From Serratia odorifera (GTDB lineage: Bacteria > Pseudomonadota > Gammaproteobacteria > Enterobacterales > Enterobacteriaceae): a stretch of DNA of 64,000 bases. The translations under genes and the position numbers were made by a program. Shown one piece after another: positions 25,444 to 34,757 of the stretch (positions are counted from its first letter, which is position 1; every line of letters starts with the position of its first letter). Below the pieces are notes generated by a model. The model was not told the DNA's origin and did no database searches. It saw only the letters and a program-made list of their open reading frames with translations. Location: the NCBI RefSeq assembly GCF_900635445.1, contig NZ_LR134117.1:1798001-1862000 (forward strand), read 5' to 3'.

Positions 25444-25804
25444 ATGAACAAACCCCCAATGCTGTTTATAGCGGTGCTGGCGTTGATCGTGGTACTGGCG
25501 ACGCAGCGTTATTTCAGCCAGCGTAAGCAGGAAGCGGAAAATGACCGTGCGCCGGTGCGCAGTACGCAGGTTATCGTTAGCGAGAAACGGGCCTTTCCGG
25601 CCAGTAACAACCGCTCACGCCAGCGCGAACATTATTGTTAATGAGGCCATGCGGTATGAAATCACGTTCCGGCCGCTGCGGGGCGGTGAGAATATCGTGG
25701 TGCGTGTGAAACAGCCGCAGTATGAACAGATAGAGCAGGGCGCGCAGGGTAGCCTGAAAATGCAGGGTACGCGCTTTGTGTCGTTTACCGCCGAACGCCC
25801 ATAG
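25444..25804 (+). pseudogene. yhhM: DUF2500 protein YhhM, frame interrupted
   Basis: The first frame gives MNKPPMLFIAVLALIVVLA, a membrane anchor, and then SEKRAFPASNNRSRQRE before a premature stop. The next frame continues IIVNEAMRYEITFRPLRGGE to MQGTRFVSFTAERP and a stop at 25804. Joined, the two match E. coli YhhM (119 residues), including the closing GTRFVSF block. The break lies near 25620-25640 and is a single-base change. YhhM is a small DUF2500 membrane protein of unknown function. It is convergent with yhhL, the standard arrangement. Confidence 0.8.
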
Positions 25805-25814
25805 TAGGTGAGGG

Positions 25815-26087
25815 TTATTTTTTGTTGATTGGTGGTTGCTTCTTCTGCCAGTCCAGCAGTTCAAACACCCCAAAGATAAAGATCTTGGTTTCTTGCCATT
25901 TGCTGATGGGCTGATCTTTCGGCTGTGTTGATTTCAACAGCACCAGTTGCAGCCCGTGCATCACCACCATAAAGAACAGCGCGACGTCGATAAAGTACTT
26001 CAACGGCTTGGGGAACGGGTGGAACAGGTTGGTGAGCAAAAAGCCCCATACGCACAGCATCAGCAGGCGGCCCAGATTAATCAGCAT
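25815..26087 (-). CDS. yhhL: DUF1145 membrane protein YhhL
   Basis: 90 residues, like E. coli YhhL (89), with two hydrophobic segments (INLGRLLMLCVWGFLLTNLF and YFIDVALFFMVVMHGLQLVLL). Function unknown. The start MLINLGRLL at 26087 overlaps the end of rsmD by 11 bases, so the two are translationally coupled as in other enterobacteria. The long in-frame extension upstream lies entirely inside rsmD and is rejected. Confidence 0.88.
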   Translation of the reverse strand: MLINLGRLLMLCVWGFLLTNLFHPFPKPLKYFIDVALFFMVVMHGLQLVLLKSTQPKDQPISKWQETKIFIFGVFELLDWQKKQPPINKK

Positions 26088-26700
26088 TGTCGGTTTTCTC
26101 TTTGCCAGAACGAATATAAAGACGATAGGCCACCTGACCGGCGACTTTTTCACGGTGCAGCGACCAGTTGGCAGGCACGTCGGTAGCGGCGCTTTCCGCC
26201 TCGGCTTCCACGTAGATCCACGCCTCATCGGCCAACCAGCCTTGCTGCTCCAATAAGGTGATGGTCTGTGTCAGCATTCCTTTACGGAACGGCGGATCGA
26301 GGAATACCACCTGGTAAGGTTCGGCCTTGCCGGCCAACCAGCTCAGCGCGTTGGTGTTCACCACCAGGCCGTTGCCTTTCAGCAGCGCCAGGTTTTGCTC
26401 CAGTTGCCGTGCCACCGGGCGTTCGAACTCCAGCAGCGTGACGCTGCCGGCGTAGCGCGACAGCGCTTCCAGCCCCAATGCACCGCTGCCGGCGAAGCAA
26501 TCCAGACAGCGCGCGCCCTGAATCACCGGCGCCAGCCAGTTGAACAGCGTTTCGCGCACGCGATCGGTGGTCGGGCGCAGGCCGGGGCTGTTCGGCACCG
26601 GCAGTTTACGTCCACGCCATTGGCCACCGATAATGCGGATTTGCCCGGCGGCAGCCGTCTGCGGTTTTTTAACCGGCGCTCGCGGCGATAATTTTGCCAT
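26077..26700 (-). CDS. rsmD: 16S rRNA (guanine966-N2)-methyltransferase RsmD
   Basis: 207 residues. Methylates G966 of 16S rRNA in the small subunit, using S-adenosylmethionine. Visible motifs: IRIIGGQWRGRKLPVP near the N-terminus, RPTTDRVRETLFNWL, the SAM site CLDCFAGSGALGLEALSR, and the catalytic FLDPPFRKG (DPPF). Divergent from ftsY and followed in overlap by yhhL, as in E. coli. Confidence 0.96.
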   Translation of the reverse strand: MAKLSPRAPVKKPQTAAAGQIRIIGGQWRGRKLPVPNSPGLRPTTDRVRETLFNWLAPVIQGARCLDCFAGSGALGLEALSRYAGSVTLLEFERPVARQLEQNLALLKGNGLVVNTNALSWLAGKAEPYQVVFLDPPFRKGMLTQTITLLEQQGWLADEAWIYVEAEAESAATDVPANWSLHREKVAGQVAYRLYIRSGKEKTDNAD

Positions 26701-26892
26701 AAGAATCTTAATGTGTTGCCGAGTTAACGAAAAGTTGCCGCTATTCTACCGGGCAGAGACGTCGAGGGAAAAGCGAAAACGTTGTTACCTGATTTCCCAA
26801 GCCGGATGCGTGTTGCTACGCGAGGGAAAGTGGTAGACTCGGCGGTTAAAATATTTTCGTTATTAGCCATCGGTACGGAGCAAGGTCACAAC

Positions 26893-28632
26893 ATGGCAAA
26901 AGATAAGAAACGTGGGTTTTTCTCCTGGCTGGGCTTTGGCCAGAAGGAAGAACAACAGCAGCAACCTGAGCCGTCAGCCGAACAGGCTGAACAGCAGGCG
27001 GTAGCGACACCGGCCGAGCCGGTGGCCCCCACGCTGGATGACAAGCTCCCTGCGCAGGAATCTGAGCCGGCCGCCTCGGTTGATACCCCGGGAGAATGGG
27101 ACAGCAGCCTCAACGGGGAACAGATCGCAGAAAACGTGCCGGGCATCGTCGAACGCACGGCGTCGGCTGAACGGTTGGCTGACGAGGTGGTTGCCGTCAC
27201 GGAACAGGTAGTGGCAGAACGGTCATCTGAAGCGCTGGCGCAAGCCGAGCCGCAGATAGACGCAATGCCTGAGCCACTGGCCGAGCCGGAACCAGAACGC
27301 ATTGTGCCGGTGAAGGAACCGGAGCCAGAGGTCGAACAGCCGCCGGTAGAAGAGCCGGAACCACAGCCGGAACCACAGCCGGAACCACAGCCACAGCCAG
27401 AGCCAGAGCCAGAGCCAGAGCCACAGCCAGAGCCAGAGCCACAGCCACAGCCACAGCCAGAGCCAGAGCCAGAGCCGGAACCTGTGCAGGAACCCGTGCA
27501 GGAACCCGCACCGGAACCGGTCCAGGCGGCCGCTCAACCAGCGGAGCCGCACGTACCCCAGCCCGAGCCAGAATCGGTGTTGCCATCCGAGCCGGAAGCG
27601 CAGCCGTTGCCAGCCAGCGTCGCGTTAGCGCCGATCGTCGCCGCCCCAGCGTCTGAAACTGCTGAAGACCTCGCGGCGCCGGCGGTAACCCAGGAACAGG
27701 AACGGCCGAGCAAGGAAGGCTTCTTCGCCCGTTTGAAGCGCAGCCTGATCAAAACCAAACAGAACCTCGGTTCCGGCTTTATTGGCTTGTTCCGTGGCAA
27801 GAAGATCGACGACGATCTGTTCGAAGAACTCGAAGAACAGCTGCTGATTGCCGACGTTGGCGTCGAAACCACGCGTAAAATCATTGAATCCCTCACGCTG
27901 CATGCCAGCCGCAAGCAATTGAAAGACGCCGAGGCGCTCTACGGCAAGCTGAAGGAGGAAATGTCTGAAATTCTGGCCAAGGTGGATCAACCGCTGGATG
28001 TCAGTGGCAAAACGCCGTATGTCATTCTTATGGTTGGCGTTAACGGCGTTGGCAAAACCACCACTATCGGTAAGTTGGCGCGCCAGTTCCAGGCAGAAGG
28101 CAAGTCGGTAATGCTGGCGGCGGGCGACACCTTCCGTGCCGCGGCGGTCGAACAGCTGCAGGTCTGGGGCGAACGCAATCGTATCCCGGTGGTGGCGCAG
28201 CATACCGGCGCCGATTCCGCCTCGGTGATTTTTGACGCGGTGCAGGCCGCCAAAGCGCGTGGCGTGGATGTCTTGATCGCCGATACCGCAGGGCGTTTGC
28301 AAAATAAGGCCCACTTGATGGAGGAGCTGAAGAAGATCGTCCGAGTCATGAAAAAACTGGACGAGCATGCCCCCCATGAGGTTATGCTGACGCTGGACGC
28401 CAGCACCGGTCAGAATGCGGTCAGCCAGGCGAAATTATTTAATGAAGCCGTGGGCTTAACTGGCATCACTCTGACTAAACTGGACGGTACCGCCAAGGGC
28501 GGGGTGATCTTCGCCATTGCCGATCAGTTCGGCATTCCGATTCGTTATATCGGTGTCGGTGAAGGCATCGAAGATTTGCGGCCTTTCAAGGCCGACGATT
28601 TTATTGAGGCACTTTTTGCCCGAGAGGATTAA
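26893..28632 (+). CDS. ftsY: signal recognition particle receptor FtsY
   Basis: 579 residues. FtsY docks ribosome-SRP complexes at the membrane for co-translational insertion of membrane proteins. It starts MAKDKKRGFFSWLGFGQ, a membrane-targeting amphipathic start, then has a long acidic A domain (about residues 20-275) with a Pro-Glu/Pro-Gln repeat, and a complete NG GTPase domain: VNGVGKTTTIGKLA (P-loop), AAGDTFRAAAVEQL, DTAGRLQNKAHLMEEL and TKLDGTAKGG. The start at 26893 is chosen by homology; the open frame extends upstream without a signal. It is followed 5 bases later by ftsE. Confidence 0.97.
   Translation: MAKDKKRGFFSWLGFGQKEEQQQQPEPSAEQAEQQAVATPAEPVAPTLDDKLPAQESEPAASVDTPGEWDSSLNGEQIAENVPGIVERTASAERLADEVVAVTEQVVAERSSEALAQAEPQIDAMPEPLAEPEPERIVPVKEPEPEVEQPPVEEPEPQPEPQPEPQPQPEPEPEPEPQPEPEPQPQPQPEPEPEPEPVQEPVQEPAPEPVQAAAQPAEPHVPQPEPESVLPSEPEAQPLPASVALAPIVAAPASETAEDLAAPAVTQEQERPSKEGFFARLKRSLIKTKQNLGSGFIGLFRGKKIDDDLFEELEEQLLIADVGVETTRKIIESLTLHASRKQLKDAEALYGKLKEEMSEILAKVDQPLDVSGKTPYVILMVGVNGVGKTTTIGKLARQFQAEGKSVMLAAGDTFRAAAVEQLQVWGERNRIPVVAQHTGADSASVIFDAVQAAKARGVDVLIADTAGRLQNKAHLMEELKKIVRVMKKLDEHAPHEVMLTLDASTGQNAVSQAKLFNEAVGLTGITLTKLDGTAKGGVIFAIADQFGIPIRYIGVGEGIEDLRPFKADDFIEALFARED
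27352..27480 (+). repeat. hexamer repeat in the FtsY acidic domain
   Basis: A run of six-base units (CCAGAG, CCACAG and variants such as CCGGAA) encodes alternating Pro-Glu and Pro-Gln. Such slippage-prone DNA makes this part of FtsY variable in length between strains. It also creates a spurious Leu-Trp repeat reading on the opposite strand. Confidence 0.9.
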
Positions 28633-28637
28633 TACGG

Positions 28638-29309
28638 ATGATTCGCTTTGAACAGGTCAGTAAAGCTTATCTGGGCGGACGACAAGCGCTGCAGGGCGTT
28701 GATTTTCATCTGCGTCCGGCAGAGATGGCATTCCTGACCGGCCATTCCGGCGCGGGTAAAAGTACCCTGCTGAAACTGATTTGTGGTATTGAACGGCCAA
28801 GCGCCGGCCATATCTGGTTTGGCGGCCACGACATCAGCCGGTTGAAAAACAGTGAGGTGCCGTTTCTGCGTCGTCAGATCGGCATGATTTTCCAGGATCA
28901 CCATCTGCTGCTGGATCGTACCGTCTATGACAACGTGGCCATGCCGCTGATCATCTCCGGTGCCAGCACCGAGGATATCCGTCGTCGCGTATCGGCAGCA
29001 CTGGACAAGGTCGGGCTGTTGGACAAAGCGAAGAACTTCCCGATCCAGCTGTCCGGCGGTGAACAACAACGTGTCGGCATTGCCCGCGCGGTGGTGAACA
29101 AACCTGCGGTGCTGTTGGCGGATGAGCCAACCGGCAACCTGGACGATGCGCTGTCCGAAGGCATTCTACGCCTGTTTGAAGAGTTTAACCGCGTTGGGGT
29201 AACGGTGCTGATGGCAACGCACGATACCGGGCTGATCGCCCGGCGCAATTACCGCATCCTGACGCTCAGCCAGGGCCGTATGGCAGGAGGAGCGCATCAT
29301 GGCGAATAA
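28638..29309 (+). CDS. ftsE: cell division ATP-binding protein FtsE
   Basis: 223 residues. ATPase of the FtsEX complex, which couples cytoplasmic ATP hydrolysis at the divisome to periplasmic activation of the amidase activator EnvC. Shows Walker A GHSGAGKSTLLK, signature LSGGEQQRVGIARAVV, Walker B VLLADEPTGNLD and the switch His in MATHDTGLI. It lies between ftsY and ftsX and overlaps ftsX by 11 bases. Confidence 0.97.
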   Translation: MIRFEQVSKAYLGGRQALQGVDFHLRPAEMAFLTGHSGAGKSTLLKLICGIERPSAGHIWFGGHDISRLKNSEVPFLRRQIGMIFQDHHLLLDRTVYDNVAMPLIISGASTEDIRRRVSAALDKVGLLDKAKNFPIQLSGGEQQRVGIARAVVNKPAVLLADEPTGNLDDALSEGILRLFEEFNRVGVTVLMATHDTGLIARRNYRILTLSQGRMAGGAHHGE

Positions 29310-30253
29310 CGCAAAAACCGCCAAGAGCAAGGCGCTGCGCGGCGGCTGGCGTGAACAATGGCGCTATGCCTGGATGAACGCCATCAAGGACATGCTGCGC
29401 CAACCGCTGGCGACGCTGCTGACGGTGATGGTAATAGCCATCTCTCTGACGTTGCCGAGCGTGTGCTATATCGTCTGGAAGAACGTCAGTACCGCTGCCA
29501 CGCAGTGGTATCCGACACCGCAGCTGACGGTGTATCTCGACAAGTCGCTCGACGATGACGCGGCGGTCAAGGTGCTGGACGTCATCAAGGCCGAGGCGGG
29601 CGTCGAAAAGGTCAATTACCTGTCGCGCGAAGAAGCGCGCGGTGAATTCCGCAACTGGTCCGGCTTTGGCGGTGCGCTCGATATGCTGGAGGAAAACCCG
29701 TTGCCGGCGGTGGCGATTATCACGCCGAAGATGAGCTTCCAGAGTTCCGACACGCTGAATACGCTGCGTGACCGGGTGGCGGCGGTGCAGGGCGTCGACG
29801 AAGTGCGGATGGACGACAGCTGGTTCGCCCGTCTGGCGGCGTTAACCGGGCTGGTTGGGCAGGTCGCGGCGATTATCGGCATTCTGATGGTAGTGGCGGT
29901 GTTCCTGGTGATCGGCAACAGCGTGCGTCTGAGCATCTTCAGCCGCCGTGATACCATCAACGTGATGAAGCTGATCGGCGCCACCGATGGCTTCATCCTG
30001 CGGCCGTTCCTCAACGGCGGCGCGATGCTTGGCTTCTTCGGTGCGCTGTTCTCGCTGCTGTTGTCCGGCGCGCTGGTGTGGAAACTGGAGTCGGTGGTGA
30101 CCGGGGGTGGCGAAGGTGTTCGGTACTACCTTCACGCTGCATGGCCTCGGCTGGGACGAAGCGCTGTTGCTGCTGATCGTCGCAGCGATGATCGGCTGGA
30201 TCGCCGCCTGGCTGGCGACGGTGCAACATTTACGCCGATTTACACCACAATAA
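29299..30253 (+). CDS. ftsX: cell division permease-like protein FtsX, C-terminal frame break
   Basis: The N-terminal cytoplasmic part, first membrane helix (ATLLTVMVIAISLTLPSVCY), periplasmic EnvC-binding domain and two further helices (IIGILMVVAVFLVIGNSV; GAMLGFFGALFSLLLSGALV) are normal. After ESVVTG the frame breaks in a run of five G (30103-30107). With one G fewer the sequence continues VAKVFGTTFTLHGLGWDEAL to WLATVQHLRRFTPQ and a stop at 30251-30253, matching E. coli FtsX in the last membrane segment. As read, the frame instead runs on to 30399 with unrelated residues. Since FtsX is important for division, a base-call error is more likely than a real mutation. Confidence 0.9.
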
Positions 30254-30562
30254 AATTTTTTTGGTATACTCTTCTCCTGCTGCGTTTTGTCGTGTGGCAG
30301 GAGAAGCGCCCAGCGGATCCTTTGGATCGCGCCTTTTCCCAAGCGCACAAATTCCCTATCATCCTGAGCCTTGGTCACGTATTGTCAGCAACATTGTGAT
30401 CGAAAAACAGTGAACTCTTAGGGTGGAACACGGTCAAAACTTGCAGCAAATGTTAAGGTGTCCGGCGTGCGGAACCGCTTTTGCAACAGCAACTGCCGTA
30501 AAATCAACAACTCCCCGCCGTAATGACTCACCTGCATGATCCGTTTTAAAGAGAGGGTTTGA
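30254..30562. other. ftsX-rpoH intergenic region with rpoH promoters
   Basis: About 310 bases. It contains the sigma-E-like rpoH promoter at 30412-30439 and should contain the other rpoH promoters known from enterobacteria; a TGGTATACT word near 30259 could be an extended -10. An AGAGAGGG ribosome site precedes rpoH. Confidence 0.5.
30412..30439 (+). promoter_or_regulatory. sigma-E-type promoter of rpoH (P3-like)
   Basis: GAACTC at the -35 position, a 16-base spacer ending ACACGG, then TCAAAA at -10. This aligns well with the E. coli rpoH P3 promoter (GAACTT, 16 bases, TCTGAT), which is read by sigma-E during envelope or extreme heat stress. The -10 is a weaker match. Confidence 0.55.
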
Positions 30563-31420
30563 ATGACCAAAGAAATGCAAACTTTAGCCTTAGTACCCCA
30601 AGGTAGCTTGGAAGCCTATATTCGGGCAGCCAACGCCTATCCGATGCTGACGGCAGAGGAAGAGCGGGAGCTGGCTGAACGGCTGCATTATCAGGGCGAT
30701 CTGGAAGCCGCTAAGCAGCTAATCCTGTCTCACCTGCGCTTTGTCGCTCATATTGCCCGCAATTATTCCGGCTATGGCCTGCCACAGGCAGATCTGATCC
30801 AGGAAGGTAATATCGGCCTGATGAAAGCTGTTCGTCGCTTCAACCCCGAGGTTGGCGTGCGTCTGGTTTCCTTTGCGGTGCATTGGATTAAGGCAGAAAT
30901 TCATGAATACGTGCTGCGCAACTGGCGTATCGTCAAGGTAGCAACCACCAAGGCACAGCGTAAGCTGTTCTTTAACCTGCGTAAAACCAAACAGCGTCTG
31001 GGGTGGTTCAACCAGGACGAAGTGGAGCTGGTGGCACGTGAGCTGGGGGTGACCAGCAAAGACGTGCGGGAAATGGAATCGCGCATGGCCGCGCAGGACA
31101 TGACCTTTGATCCTACGCCGGATGACGAAGCGCGCGACGGCCAGTCAATGGCGCCGGTACTGTATTTGCAGGACAAAACCTCCGACTTTGCCGAAGGCAT
31201 CGAAGAAGACAACTGGGAAAGCAACGCCGCAGACAAGCTGGCCTATGCGCTGGAAGGTCTGGACGAACGCAGCCAGCATATCATTCGCGCCCGCTGGTTG
31301 GACGATGACAACAAATCCACCTTGCAGGAACTGGCCGATCAGTACGGCGTTTCCGCAGAGCGTGTGCGCCAGCTTGAAAAGAACGCCATGAAGAAACTGA
31401 AAATGGCGATTGAAGCGTAA
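30563..31420 (+). CDS. rpoH: heat-shock sigma factor RpoH (sigma-32)
   Basis: 285 residues, nearly the same as E. coli (284). Directs RNA polymerase to heat-shock promoters. Shows region 1.2/2 (LEAYIRAANAYPMLTAEEER, then LIQEGNIGLMKAVRRFNPE), the RpoH box QRKLFFNLRKTKQRL involved in regulated turnover by FtsH and DnaK, and the region 4 helix-turn-helix (LQELADQYGVSAERVRQLEK). The gene is complete and ends in a strong intrinsic terminator. Confidence 0.98.
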   Translation: MTKEMQTLALVPQGSLEAYIRAANAYPMLTAEEERELAERLHYQGDLEAAKQLILSHLRFVAHIARNYSGYGLPQADLIQEGNIGLMKAVRRFNPEVGVRLVSFAVHWIKAEIHEYVLRNWRIVKVATTKAQRKLFFNLRKTKQRLGWFNQDEVELVARELGVTSKDVREMESRMAAQDMTFDPTPDDEARDGQSMAPVLYLQDKTSDFAEGIEEDNWESNAADKLAYALEGLDERSQHIIRARWLDDDNKSTLQELADQYGVSAERVRQLEKNAMKKLKMAIEA

Positions 31421-31435
31421 TCCGCTACACATATG

Positions 31436-31462
31436 AAAAACCCGGCTTGGCCGGGTTTTTTT
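31436..31462 (+). terminator. intrinsic terminator of rpoH
   Basis: CCCGGC-TTG-GCCGGG, flanked by a run of A before and seven T after, begins 15 bases after the rpoH stop. Because of the A-run it may also work for the convergent gene on the other strand. Confidence 0.93.
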
Positions 31463-31483
31463 ATGCCTGAAATACAACACCGT

Positions 31484-33556
31484 TCAAGAGGCGTTATTCA
31501 GCGCTGCAAAATCTGGAGCAGGGCAGTCGTAGCCGAATTTGCTCGCCCAAGCGTACGGCGTGCCGTTCTTGAGGTAGCGCTGATAGAGCGCGTGACCGGT
31601 TTTGGCGTCACGCTTGATAACCCAACTGGCGGCGTTGCACAACACCGCGGCGTAAGCCTGACTTTTTGGCGGTAGCAGATCGGCGGCTTTTTGCGCCAGC
31701 CCCACCGCCTGCCAGCGGTAATGCAGAAAGCGATTATCCTGCTGTGGCAGCGCTTTGGCGGCGCGGGTGGCTTCGGCAACGCTGATCCAGCTTTTGTGCT
31801 TCAGTTCGCGCGTATCGAAGGCGTCACCCAGAGAGGAATAGTTGGCCTGGTAAATGCCGTAATCCGGCGTCATTTCATAACCGGTCAGGTTCAGCCCCTG
31901 GCTGCCCAGCAGGGTAGCCGCCTGATAATACCCCTGCGCACGCGTCAGCTTGCCATTGTCGCCATTGGTCGCGGCGCTGAGCGCCTCGCCAACCTGCTGC
32001 GCCGTCTGGCGGTAGTTGGGCACGGCAAAGTAGTCCAGCGCTTCCTGATAGCGACCGGCACGCATCAGCCGCCGCGCCAACAGTTCACGCAACTGCACCG
32101 CCGGGGTTAGCTGCTGACTGGGATATTCATTGGCCAGTTGCGGTTTTAGCGGCGTGCTTGGCGCCGGTACCTGTTTATCGACAAAATCCTTCAGTTCGTC
32201 GACCGTCAGCACCCGTTCTGCCACATCGGCCACGTCGGCCCAATATTGCTCCTTGCCTTGATACAGCAGGGCCAGCGCCTGCAGATAATCACCGCGGTTT
32301 AACGCCAATATCGCCTGTTCACCGGCAATACGGCAATCCGGGATGATGGTTTCTGCGGCAAAGTTTGCGCCGCGTTGTTCGCCCCAGTTTTCGTCAGACG
32401 GGAAGGCGGCTGCAGCCTTGGCATAAGCATCGGTGGCGGTTTTCACGTCGCCGTCGCGCAAGGCCATTTTGGCGCGCAGCCACCAGGCCAGGCCCGAATC
32501 ACCAGCGTGTTTCAACAGACTGGCGCTGAGGGGATAATTGCCAGAACGGTAGGCCAGCGCCGCCAGCCGATCGCTGCCGTTAAAGCCGGTTTTGACCGAC
32601 GCATTTAAAAGCGTCAGGATTTGCCGGGTAATCTGTTTGGAACGGCTGCCGACGGCGTCGGTATCTTGCATTTGCAAATTCGCGCTGCGGGCAAACAGTT
32701 CGACAGTGACCAGTTGCTGGATCAGCGGATCGTCGACGATCTGTTTGAGTTGGGCAAAATGCGCCGGACTGACCAGCATACTCGAAACGTATTGCAGCGA
32801 CTGCCCGCCACTGGCATCCCCTTGCGCCGCCTGCTGGGCATAAAGATGCGCCGCGGCGCGAATGTCGCCCAGCCACAGTTGAATGCGTGCCTGTTGCCCC
32901 AGGCTGCTGAGTGCCAGTTGGTCAGGATCGTCGCTACCGTTCTGTACGCGCTCGATCACCTGCTGGAACGCCGCCAGCGCCTGTTTGAGCTCGGCGGCGC
33001 CGGGATGACGCGTCGGCTGCGACGGGGTATCGTTGTCCGGGTTTTCCGGCGTTCCGCGATCGTTCATCAACACACGGCCAAGGGAATACTGTGCCCGCAA
33101 TCCCCAGTCGCCCTGCTGGTCGGCCGGCAATGCCAGTACCTGCTTGAAATATTCCGCCGCACGCGGGTCATTGGCCGCGAACGCCACCGCGCCCAGCGTG
33201 TATTGCCGCGCCGCGCCAGAGATCCCCTGGCTATTGACCGTATCTGCCTCTTCCACCGTTTTGGCGGCGCGCATTTTGTTGATAATCACCGTTTCCGGTG
33301 ACAGCGGCATTGGCCTGGGCGGTAGCGCTGGCGGCGGCGCATGCCAGCGTGGCAATTGTGGGTCGAACGGAACCAAACGGCTGGTTTCAAAATCGAAATT
33401 GCCTTCCGGCATGGTGAGCAGTGTGCCATTGCGATCGATCAGCAGCCGATTCGGGAAGTCTGGCCCGCAGGCGTGGCCGAGCGGCGCGGTCAATGCGGCG
33501 CCGATCAACAAGGCTAGCGGTAGTGGCCGGCCTGAACGTACATCACGGTGTGACAA
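31484..33556 (-). CDS. large exported protein with helical repeats, function unknown
   Basis: 690 residues. A signal peptide (LPLALLIGAALTAPLGHA) is cut before or near CGPDFPNRLLIDR, which could be a lipoprotein-like or disulfide cysteine. The rest is mostly helical, with many Ala-rich segments spaced like TPR/Sel1 repeats (AVAFAANDPRAAEYFKQVLA, ALAYRSGNYPLSASLLKHAG, LALNRGDYLQALALLYQG, RLMRAGRYQEALDYFA). I do not recognise a named family. Its start overlaps the end of the DUF3142 gene by 14 bases, so it is translated with it. E. coli has livJ in this interval and neither of these two genes. Confidence 0.75.
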   Translation of the reverse strand: MSHRDVRSGRPLPLALLIGAALTAPLGHACGPDFPNRLLIDRNGTLLTMPEGNFDFETSRLVPFDPQLPRWHAPPPALPPRPMPLSPETVIINKMRAAKTVEEADTVNSQGISGAARQYTLGAVAFAANDPRAAEYFKQVLALPADQQGDWGLRAQYSLGRVLMNDRGTPENPDNDTPSQPTRHPGAAELKQALAAFQQVIERVQNGSDDPDQLALSSLGQQARIQLWLGDIRAAAHLYAQQAAQGDASGGQSLQYVSSMLVSPAHFAQLKQIVDDPLIQQLVTVELFARSANLQMQDTDAVGSRSKQITRQILTLLNASVKTGFNGSDRLAALAYRSGNYPLSASLLKHAGDSGLAWWLRAKMALRDGDVKTATDAYAKAAAAFPSDENWGEQRGANFAAETIIPDCRIAGEQAILALNRGDYLQALALLYQGKEQYWADVADVAERVLTVDELKDFVDKQVPAPSTPLKPQLANEYPSQQLTPAVQLRELLARRLMRAGRYQEALDYFAVPNYRQTAQQVGEALSAATNGDNGKLTRAQGYYQAATLLGSQGLNLTGYEMTPDYGIYQANYSSLGDAFDTRELKHKSWISVAEATRAAKALPQQDNRFLHYRWQAVGLAQKAADLLPPKSQAYAAVLCNAASWVIKRDAKTGHALYQRYLKNGTPYAWASKFGYDCPAPDFAALNNAS

Positions 33557-34757
33557 GGGTGCCTCCTGGCGTCAATTGTTGGCAGCGCAGCCAACCTAAC
33601 GGGCGCGATTGTCCGGCACGAACCAGATCGTTGCCGGTGCGGATAAAGCGCTGCTGTTGCGGGGTGGATTCCAACCGGTAATTGCCCACCGCGTCGGCGG
33701 CCAGACAGTCGCTGGCGGCGATATCGACCGCTGCCGGCAGCGGCGCATCCACCGGACCGCTATTGTGTATTATCAGATCATATAAGCCGTTTTGCCGTGC
33801 TTGCGGGCGGATTTTTACCTGCCAGTGGGCGACCAGCGGTTGCTGTTCTATCACCGCACGCAGCGTTGTCAGCGACCAGGCGCGCCGGTCGTTGGGCAGC
33901 GGCAAGCGAAACCAGACGATGCCGCGCAGATGAGCGACCGGCTGAGTCGCCAGGCGCTGCAGGACATCGGCCACCTGTTGCGGCGCCACCGTCAGTTCCT
34001 GTATGGCGCCAGCCACCCGCAACGACGCTTCGCTTTCTACCTGCGGGCCTTGTGCATCAAAGCCCACCAGCCCCATGCCATAGGCCGGTAACGCCAGGCG
34101 GAACGGCTGGGTAGACACCCGCGCGTAGCGCTGTGCCCATTGCAGCGCCAGCGCGCCGTTGAACAGCCCCTGCCGGGGAGACAGCACGGCGTGTACCTGC
34201 AGCACCGAACTGTCGACCTCGCGCAGCAATGCGGCCAGCGTCGGTGAATTCAGCCAGGCAGGTAGTGCGGTAATGCTGAGCTGTATCGACGGCGGCAACT
34301 GCTGGCGCAAACGTTGGATAAAATCGCGATACTGCGGCAGACGCGCGGTGGCCGCGTCATGATCGATCTCAATGCCGGTGACGTTCAGCCCGGCGGCTTG
34401 CCAGCGTTGCAGCTGTTGCAGCACCGCCAGGCGAATCGACGCCGCGTCAGGCTGCGGCAGTTGGCCGTCGATACGTGCTACCAGCCACAGCGGGCGTCCA
34501 TCCTGGCGCAGCAATGCGCTATTGACCGTGATCGGCCGCACTCTGTCGTGTGCATGTACCTGCAGGCCGAGCACGCGCAATGTGGAAAACAGCGGCTTGC
34601 TGTCCGCCAGCGCCTGCGCATGTTGCGCTGTCCAGACCCGTTGCCACAGGTAGACCTGCTGATCCAGGGGCGGTGGCTGCAATCCTTGCTGGCGGCCGGC
34701 AAACCACGCCGCCAGCGCCAGCGCGATCAATGCTAACGCGGCTAGCCTGCGTCTCAT
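33543..34757 (-). CDS. DUF3142 domain-containing protein
   Basis: 404 residues with an N-terminal membrane anchor or signal (RRLAALALIALALAAWFAG). The body looks like a TIM-barrel glycosidase-type fold: GLNVTGIEIDHDAATARLPQ carries acidic residues at the end of a strand, followed by LSITALPAWLNSPTL, VLQVHAVLSPRQGLFNG and RLALPAYGMGLVGFDAQ. This pattern fits DUF3142, whose activity is not established. It overlaps panM upstream (ATGA) and the 690-residue gene downstream, forming a three-gene unit. An envelope polysaccharide role is possible but only inferred from the fold. Confidence 0.7.
   Translation of the reverse strand: MRRRLAALALIALALAAWFAGRQQGLQPPPLDQQVYLWQRVWTAQHAQALADSKPLFSTLRVLGLQVHAHDRVRPITVNSALLRQDGRPLWLVARIDGQLPQPDAASIRLAVLQQLQRWQAAGLNVTGIEIDHDAATARLPQYRDFIQRLRQQLPPSIQLSITALPAWLNSPTLAALLREVDSSVLQVHAVLSPRQGLFNGALALQWAQRYARVSTQPFRLALPAYGMGLVGFDAQGPQVESEASLRVAGAIQELTVAPQQVADVLQRLATQPVAHLRGIVWFRLPLPNDRRAWSLTTLRAVIEQQPLVAHWQVKIRPQARQNGLYDLIIHNSGPVDAPLPAAVDIAASDCLAADAVGNYRLESTPQQQRFIRTGNDLVRAGQSRPLGWLRCQQLTPGGTLVTP

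Noticed and set aside
27223..27552. Leu-Trp repeat reading antisense to ftsY
   Set aside because: It arises only from the CCAGAG/CCACAG repeat read on the other strand.
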